A stretch of 36,881 nucleotides of DNA from an uncultured Eubacteriales bacterium. Its GTDB lineage: Bacteria; Bacillota; Clostridia; Saccharofermentanales; Fastidiosipilaceae. Location of the stretch: NCBI GenBank assembly GCA_902373515.1, contig CABKML010000016.1, positions 1 through 36,881 on the forward strand, in the 5' to 3' direction. Each line of letters begins with the position of its first letter. Positions within the stretch are counted from its first letter, which is position 1. The notes under the pieces were generated by a model that worked only from the letters and a program-made list of their open reading frames with translations, did no database searches and was not told the DNA's origin. This document shows, piece by piece, positions 31,599 to 36,881 of the stretch. The position numbers and the translations under genes are program-made.

Positions 31599-32747
31599 TT
31601 GACAAATAAAAAATATCACTTGATTTTAGTAGGATTAGGTAGAGTTGCCGATAAACATATCAAAGCTTTTTACCATTTGCAGCGTTATTTTTCCGGCGTC
31701 ACCTTAATAGATTTGAACGAAGACAGTTGTGCCGCTTTTGCTGAACGCAACAAATCTTTTTTACCTGCCGCTTATAATTTTGCTGTTGATCTCGAATCTT
31801 ATTTACAAACCGCTGCCATGCGCCAATTAACCGCGGAACGACGAGTCATCGTTGGTATTACTACACCCTCCAATCTGCATTTTACGCAAGCTGAAATCGC
31901 TTTGACCCATCACTGCCACTGTTTAATCGAAAAGCCTCTGACACTGAATATAAAGGAGGCGGAGGAATTAATAAATCTCAGTCACTCTTCCGGCTGTCAG
32001 GTAGCTGTCGGTCATATCTATCGTTATTTTCCGTTCGTGCGACAGCTGCATGAAAAATTGGAGCAGGGTTTAATCGGTGAAATAATAAGCGCTCAGCTTC
32101 GGCTTGATTGGGGTCATCCGCAAACTTATTACGATCAGGCTGCCTGGCGAGGACGTTACCGTAGTGACGGCGGCGTGCTGTTAAATCAGAGTATTCATGC
32201 CCTGGATTTATTATTTTATCTGCTTAATAGTGAGTTTGCGCACGGAACTTGTTATTTAGCCCAACTTAATCATCAGATGGAAGCGGAAGATTATGCCGCC
32301 TGTCTAATTGAAGATTCCCGTCTGCGTCAAATCAATTTAATTTGCAGCACAGCCACACTGCCGGAACAGCATAAAGCTATGTTCAGCCTGGTAGGTAAAA
32401 AAGGTGATTTGACAATCGGAATGCATAATCATCGTTTATATCTGAGTTATCATAATGCTACCGGGAAAAACTGCACCCTGAAATTGCTTCTGAGTTTACT
32501 GAAAAATCTTTGTAATTTCTCTATGCCCGCTTTTTGGCACAGCTGGTTCAATCCGCATCAGGCTATTTATTACGATATCATCAGTAAAATAGGTACTTCT
32601 TCCCCCTGTACAGCTGATGTCGTTTCCGCTACTGCGGCTCTGAAAGCTGTTTTAAGCTTATACAAAGCAGCCAAAGATAAAAAGTATGATAATAGTGAAT
32701 CTCTGGCGGCTGCAGCTGAAATGCAGAATTATTTCCGGGAGAATTAG
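31599..32747 (+). CDS. Gfo/Idh/MocA family NAD(P)-dependent oxidoreductase
   Basis: A 382-residue dehydrogenase-like protein. The N-terminal Rossmann fold has GLGRVADKH (nucleotide-binding loop) and the family motif EKPL in CHCLIEKPLTLNIKEAEELI; the C-terminal GFO_IDH_MocA domain includes GHIYRYFP, DWGHPQ and GGVLLNQSIHALDLLFYL, with a His in the catalytic helix. Substrates are usually sugars or inositols; the one here is unknown. The start is a TTG at 31599: AAGGA lies 13 bases before it, farther than optimal, and the nearby ATG at 31585 meets a stop after five codons. It diverges from hexokinase and precedes the peptidase-like gene. Confidence 0.88.
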   Translation: MTNKKYHLILVGLGRVADKHIKAFYHLQRYFSGVTLIDLNEDSCAAFAERNKSFLPAAYNFAVDLESYLQTAAMRQLTAERRVIVGITTPSNLHFTQAEIALTHHCHCLIEKPLTLNIKEAEELINLSHSSGCQVAVGHIYRYFPFVRQLHEKLEQGLIGEIISAQLRLDWGHPQTYYDQAAWRGRYRSDGGVLLNQSIHALDLLFYLLNSEFAHGTCYLAQLNHQMEAEDYAACLIEDSRLRQINLICSTATLPEQHKAMFSLVGKKGDLTIGMHNHRLYLSYHNATGKNCTLKLLLSLLKNLCNFSMPAFWHSWFNPHQAIYYDIISKIGTSSPCTADVVSATAALKAVLSLYKAAKDKKYDNSESLAAAAEMQNYFREN

Positions 32748-32752
32748 TTGAT

Positions 32753-33223
32753 ATGTTCCTGTTGGTGCAATATTTATGCTTGACCTCAGTCTTACTGCAA
32801 CCGGCCATCTGCGATTATAAAAAGCGTCTATTACCGCTATATTCCTGGATACCTTTGTTTTTACTCGTCCTTTTTTACCAATTTTATATCAATAATTTTC
32901 AAACGGCATTAATCAACGTTTTACTGTGTCTTATCTTGCAAATTGCCTGCTTTCACAAGATTTTAGAAAATTTTTCTTTTGGGACGGCGGATATGCGCTT
33001 AATTATTTTCCTGTTTTTTTATTTGTCACCGTCCGAATTTGTATTACTGTTATTAATCACTTGCCTGCTGATTATAATTGTCAATTATGGCAGTTATCTT
33101 TTTCGCTCAAAAAAAAGTCGCCACCGTCAATTGGCGGCAACGACTTATCCTTTTGTCACTTATTGTTTTTCAGCTTGTATACTGCAATGTTTAATCAACG
33201 CTTTACTCATCATCCAACTTTAA
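32753..33223 (+). CDS. A24 family prepilin peptidase-like membrane protein
   Basis: A 156-residue protein with about five to six hydrophobic segments. The two aspartates of aspartic prepilin peptidases are in place: Asp21 in [11 protein letters not shown] (family motif xxDxrxxxIP) and Asp80 in FGTADMRL (family GxGD). It lacks the N-terminal cysteine/methylase domain of full PilD, as in the short TadV/A24B type. No pilin, ATPase or Tad gene is nearby, so its substrate is unknown. Its last 21 bases overlap the end of lepA on the opposite strand. A GGAG lies 12 bases before the ATG, and 5 bases separate it from the upstream stop. Confidence 0.75.
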   Translation: MFLLVQYLCLTSVLLQPAICDYKKRLLPLYSWIPLFLLVLFYQFYINNFQTALINVLLCLILQIACFHKILENFSFGTADMRLIIFLFFYLSPSEFVLLLLITCLLIIIVNYGSYLFRSKKSRHRQLAATTYPFVTYCFSACILQCLINALLIIQL

Positions 33224-35017
33224 TACAGCCATAAAAGCATCCTGCGGAATCTCTATGCTGCCGATTTGCCGCATTTTCTTCTTACCTTCCTTTTGCTTTT
33301 CCAACAGCTTTTTCTTACGTGAAATATCGCCGCCGTAGCATTTAGCCAAGACATCTTTACGATAAGCGCGTACCGTTTCTCTTGCAATAACTTTGCCGCC
33401 GATAGCTGCCTGAATAGGAATTTCAAACATTTGTCTCGGTATAGTGTCCTTCAATTTTTCACACATTTTACGAGCACGGGCATAAGCCTTATCTTCATGG
33501 ACAATAAATGAAAGAGCATCAACAACGTCACCGTTAATTAAAATATCAAGTTTAACTAATTTAGCCGGTTCATAATCTAAAAATTCATAGTCCAAAGAAG
33601 CGTATCCTCTGGTTCTCGATTTCAAAGCATCGAAAAAGTCATAGATAATTTCATTGAACGGTAAATGATAGCAAATATTAACACGGAAACGGTCAACATA
33701 ACTCATATCAATGAAAGTTCCGCGCCGTTCCTGACATAACTCCATTATATTACCGACGTAATCTTTAGGGGCCATAATATCGGCCTTGACAATCGGCTCG
33801 CTCATTTGACTGACTTTAGATAAATCGGGCATATTGGTCGGATTATCCAGCATCATTGATTCACCGTTGGTTAAAGTCAGTTTATACATAACGGAAGGAA
33901 TTGTAGAAATCAAATCCAAATTGAACTCGCGTTCCAAGCGCTCCAAACTGATTTCATAATGCAGCAATCCTAAAAAACCGCAACGGAAACCGAAGCCTAA
34001 AGCCAGTGAAGTTTCCGGCTCAAAGGAAATACCTCCGTCATTCATTACCAACTTGCCCAAAGCGTCTTTCAGGTCTTCATATCTGGCGCTGTCGGCAGGA
34101 TAAATACCGCAATACACCATCTGATTAGCCGGCTTATACCCCGGTAATGCTTCTTTCGCCGGATTATCGGCCAAAGTAACTGTATCACCGACTTCAGATT
34201 CGCGAATATCTTTAATTGATGCGGTAAAATACCCGACATCACCTGTATTCAACATCTCACACGGTTGCAATTTACCGGCTTTGAAAAATCCTGTTTCAGT
34301 TATCTCGTATTCATTACCGCTATGCATAAAACGAATTTTGTCACCCTTTTTACAGGAACCGTTTTTGACCCGAACATGAACAATTACACCCTGATAAGCA
34401 TCAAATTTACTGTCAAAGACCAAAGCTTGTAACGGGGCTTTCTCATCGCCTGTAGGTGGCGGCAGATATTTAACTATTGCTTCCAACAGTTCATCTATTC
34501 CTACATTGTTTTTAGCAGAAATAAGCGGAGCATAAGAAGCATCGATACCTATAGCTTCTTCAATCTCTTCTCGAACTTCTTCCGGTCTGGCTGAAGGCAA
34601 ATCAATTTTATTGATAACAGGTAAAATTTCCAAGTTGGCATCAACCGCCAGATAACAATTGGCCAAAGTCTGTGCTTCCACTCCCTGAGCAGCATCAACA
34701 ACAAGTACAGCACCTTCACAGGCAGCCAACGAACGGGAAACTTCATAATTGAAATCGACATGCCCCGGAGTATCAATTAAATTCAAAGTATAAGTATCAC
34801 CTGATTTGGCTTTATACAACATTTTACTGGCTTGTGCTTTAATGGTAATACCGCGTTCCCGCTCAATATCCATATTATCAAGCACCTGTTCCTGCATTTC
34901 TCTGGCAGTTAAAACGCCGGTATCTTGAATCAAACGATCTGCAACTGTTGATTTACCATGGTCAATATGAGCAATAATACTAAAATTACGAATTAACTCC
35001 AATCGGCTTTTGGACAT
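33203..35017 (-). CDS. lepA: elongation factor 4 (LepA)
   Basis: Ribosome-binding GTPase that acts on initiation and on stalled or back-translocated ribosomes. The 604-residue product is full length: [19 protein letters not shown] (G1), [10 protein letters not shown] (G2), IDTPGHVDF (G3), NKIDLPSA (G4), then the EF-G-like domains and the LepA-specific C-terminal domain with [19 protein letters not shown] lies about 11 bases before the ATG. It is 15 bases after lepB. hemW, its neighbour in many bacteria, is absent; the 3' end converges with and overlaps the A24 gene. Confidence 0.97.
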   Translation of the reverse strand: MSKSRLELIRNFSIIAHIDHGKSTVADRLIQDTGVLTAREMQEQVLDNMDIERERGITIKAQASKMLYKAKSGDTYTLNLIDTPGHVDFNYEVSRSLAACEGAVLVVDAAQGVEAQTLANCYLAVDANLEILPVINKIDLPSARPEEVREEIEEAIGIDASYAPLISAKNNVGIDELLEAIVKYLPPPTGDEKAPLQALVFDSKFDAYQGVIVHVRVKNGSCKKGDKIRFMHSGNEYEITETGFFKAGKLQPCEMLNTGDVGYFTASIKDIRESEVGDTVTLADNPAKEALPGYKPANQMVYCGIYPADSARYEDLKDALGKLVMNDGGISFEPETSLALGFGFRCGFLGLLHYEISLERLEREFNLDLISTIPSVMYKLTLTNGESMMLDNPTNMPDLSKVSQMSEPIVKADIMAPKDYVGNIMELCQERRGTFIDMSYVDRFRVNICYHLPFNEIIYDFFDALKSRTRGYASLDYEFLDYEPAKLVKLDILINGDVVDALSFIVHEDKAYARARKMCEKLKDTIPRQMFEIPIQAAIGGKVIARETVRAYRKDVLAKCYGGDISRKKKLLEKQKEGKKKMRQIGSIEIPQDAFMAVLKLDDE

Positions 35018-35032
35018 CAGTTATAACTCCTT

Positions 35033-36157
35033 TTATTTGGTTAAGCTGAAACGATTAAACGGATAAAAACGCAAGAGGCTACGACCGACAACAGTTTTGC
35101 TTTTAATCGGACCGAAAGTTCTACTGTCCAAACTGTGATTACGGTTATCACCCATAACATAAAGCTCATCATCAGCCAATTTAACCTTAGAAAATTTATC
35201 ATTAAATGTTCCGGTCAACAGATTAGCCGGCAAATAATTTTCCGTCAATTTAACACCGTTGCGATAAACATGACCGTCTTTAATCTCTATTTCATCTCCC
35301 GGCAAACCGATAACTCTTTTAACTAAGTGGACATCCGGTAAATCGGGATTAGGAACTATAGCAACTTCAGCTTTACCGTCTTCACCTTCAATATAACGCA
35401 CATCAACTTTAGGTTTAATAAAAGTGATAATTGTATCGTGCGGCGGTAAAGTAAAATATTTAGTCATCTTTTCAACAATTAAATTATCACCGTTATGTAA
35501 AGTCGGAAACATGGAATTACCGTCCACTATATTGCGCTGCGCAATAAAAGTAACGAAAACATAAGCAATTACAATAGCTAAAAAAACGACTTTAAGCCAG
35601 GAAAATATTTCCGTCAAAATATAATTGCTTCTTTTCTTCTCATGGATATCAACTCTACTGGGAACCGCTACGTGTTCCGGATCAAAATCCATCTTATCTT
35701 CTGCTAAGTTATATATCGGTGAATCAGGCATCTCTAACCTCTCAAGCGGTATGTCGGCAGCGTGTCTTTGACGCGCAAAATCGTAATTCAGAACACTGCT
35801 GCCATTTTTGGGCAACTTCTCCTGTCGCAGTGGGACTGCCGTCTGTAAAACAGTTTCATCCGCAGCAGGTAAATCATTCATTTTTTCCTTATCTATAGGC
35901 TGTTGCATATCGTCAGTTGTAATCTCCCCCGATTTGATACGGTCTTTACGTTGGGCCTTGGCCATCAACATATTTCTCAGATAAGAAATGCGCACATTTT
36001 TATCCAGTTGTCCCGCATCAAATTCAGCCTGTCGGACACCGCCGTTATCAGTAGCGGTAATAGACGGCTCTTTTTTCTGCTCTGCAATTTTATCAGCATT
36101 AGCAGGTCTTCCCTGACGATACTTCAATTTCGGCCTCGCTCTCTTATTTCGACTCAT
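35033..36157 (-). CDS. lepB: signal peptidase I with long N-terminal extension
   Basis: Removes signal peptides from exported proteins at the outer face of the membrane. Catalytic Ser215 is in NSMFPTL and Lys280 in [10 protein letters not shown], followed by [13 protein letters not shown] single membrane helix is at about 186-206. The family core normally starts with that helix; here about 185 residues precede it, rich in Lys, Arg, Gln and Asp, without hydrophobic stretches, so the protein has a large cytoplasmic, probably disordered tail. The start (ATG at 36157) overlaps the end of aspS by 14 bases, and the ribosome binding site is weak, suggesting coupling. Placement with aspS and lepA is a local operon. 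Confidence 0.94.
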   Translation of the reverse strand: MSRNKRARPKLKYRQGRPANADKIAEQKKEPSITATDNGGVRQAEFDAGQLDKNVRISYLRNMLMAKAQRKDRIKSGEITTDDMQQPIDKEKMNDLPAADETVLQTAVPLRQEKLPKNGSSVLNYDFARQRHAADIPLERLEMPDSPIYNLAEDKMDFDPEHVAVPSRVDIHEKKRSNYILTEIFSWLKVVFLAIVIAYVFVTFIAQRNIVDGNSMFPTLHNGDNLIVEKMTKYFTLPPHDTIITFIKPKVDVRYIEGEDGKAEVAIVPNPDLPDVHLVKRVIGLPGDEIEIKDGHVYRNGVKLTENYLPANLLTGTFNDKFSKVKLADDELYVMGDNRNHSLDSRTFGPIKSKTVVGRSLLRFYPFNRFSLTK

Positions 36158-36881
36158 TCGCAGCAGTTTCTTTCTCCGCTGCCGTACAAATTCCCAATTC
36201 CTGTAACTGTCCCTTACTGACTTCAGACGGTGCCTGCGTCATCAAACAGGCAGATGTTTGAACTTTCGGGAAAGCAATAACATCTCTAATATTTTCAGTT
36301 CCGGTTAACAACATAACAAGACGATCCATACCGAAAGCTAAACCGCCGTGAGGAGGTACGCCGTACTTAAAGGCATCAAGCAAGAATCCGAACGATGCCT
36401 GAGCCTGCTCCGGACTGAATCCCAACAGCTGCAGAACCTGCTTCTGAATATCCTGTTCATGGATACGAATTGAACCGCCGCCTGCTTCATAGCCGTTAAT
36501 AACCATATCATAAGCTTTGGAACGGACTTTGAGCGGATCAGTCTGCAACAACGGTAAATCTTCATCTTTCAACATGGTAAACGGATGATGTTCTGCAACA
36601 TAACGTCCCGCCTGCTCATCATAGTCCAGCAACGGGAAGTCGACAACCCAATGAACAGAGACACATTCAGGATCGATTAAGCCTCTTTGAACTGCCAATT
36701 CACAACGCAAATGGCCCAAAGAATCGTTAACAACTTTTCTATTGTTCCCGGCGACAATAAATATCATATCATCATCCGCAACTTCTAAACGTCCGCGTAT
36801 TGCTTCTAAAAATTCCGGTGTAATGAATTTGGTAAAAGAACTTCTCTCGCCGGAACCTAAAAGCCACAGCAATCCGTCCTG
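36144..36881 (-). CDS. aspS: aspartate-tRNA ligase, C-terminal part (cut by window edge)
   Basis: Class II aminoacyl-tRNA synthetase charging tRNA-Asp. About 245 C-terminal residues are present and the frame runs off the right edge, so the start is not in the window. Visible parts are the bacterial GAD insertion ([13 protein letters not shown]), the active-site region [45 protein letters not shown], and motif 3 [14 protein letters not shown]. It is followed by lepB with a 14-base overlap. Whether it is the discriminating or non-discriminating (Asp/Asn) type cannot be decided without the N-terminal domain. Confidence 0.96.
   Translation of the reverse strand, partial: QDGLLWLLGSGERSSFTKFITPEFLEAIRGRLEVADDDMIFIVAGNNRKVVNDSLGHLRCELAVQRGLIDPECVSVHWVVDFPLLDYDEQAGRYVAEHHPFTMLKDEDLPLLQTDPLKVRSKAYDMVINGYEAGGGSIRIHEQDIQKQVLQLLGFSPEQAQASFGFLLDAFKYGVPPHGGLAFGMDRLVMLLTGTENIRDVIAFPKVQTSACLMTQAPSEVSKGQLQELGICTAAEKETAANESK

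Noticed and set aside
31585..31602. Five-codon ORF overlapping the oxidoreductase start
   Set aside because: It may be chance; nothing else supports a leader peptide or coupling.

Overview
The window looks like chromosomal core sequence from an AT-rich Gram-positive bacterium of the Firmicutes, most likely class Clostridia. The evidence is the gene order (acpP-rnc-smc-ftsY-ylxM-ffh-rpsP-khpA-rimM-trmD and rplS-rbgA-rnhB-yraN are classic Firmicutes neighbourhoods), a GAAC-N4-GTTC SOS box at recA, an FMN riboswitch before a RibU-type transporter, strong AGGAGG-like ribosome binding sites and sigma-A-type promoters. The species cannot be fixed from sequence alone. No tRNA, rRNA, CRISPR array, insertion sequence, phage gene or integrase was seen.

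Layout, left to right. 116-3406 (minus strand): rplS, rbgA, rnhB, yraN, rpe. 3563-12459: an accessory block between rplS and trmD, which are neighbours in many relatives. It holds ribU under an FMN riboswitch, a lipoprotein amidase homologue that has lost two active-site residues, a Dps ferritin, a plus-strand pair of ABC exporter half-transporters, and a HelD-type helicase. 12518-23612 (minus): the translation, secretion and chromosome superoperon acpP, a 504-residue unrecognised gene, rnc, smc, ftsY, ylxM, ffh, rpsP, khpA, rimM, trmD. It has an internal promoter before ylxM and an internal terminator before rimM. 23692-26083 (minus): recA, recX, pgsA. 26318-28803: a secreted SH3/sortase-like lipoprotein and an RlmI-type methyltransferase. 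28804-29111: a 308-base gene-free stretch with a candidate plus-strand small RNA. 29112-31452 (minus): a eukaryote-type hexokinase and an E2-acyltransferase-like protein. 31599-33223 (plus): a Gfo/Idh/MocA oxidoreductase and a lone prepilin-peptidase-like membrane protein. 33203-36881 (minus): aspS (cut by the window edge), lepB with a long N-terminal extension, and lepA.

Functionally most of the window serves translation (rplS, rpsP, rimM, trmD, rbgA, khpA, lepA, aspS), protein export (ffh, ftsY, ylxM, lepB) and DNA maintenance (recA, recX, smc, rnhB). The least explained items are the candidate small RNA with C-rich hairpin loops near 28.92-29.01 kb, the unknown acpP-rnc gene, three enzyme-family proteins with altered catalytic residues (amidase, E2-like protein, sortase-like lipoprotein), and several palindromes placed exactly on promoters.
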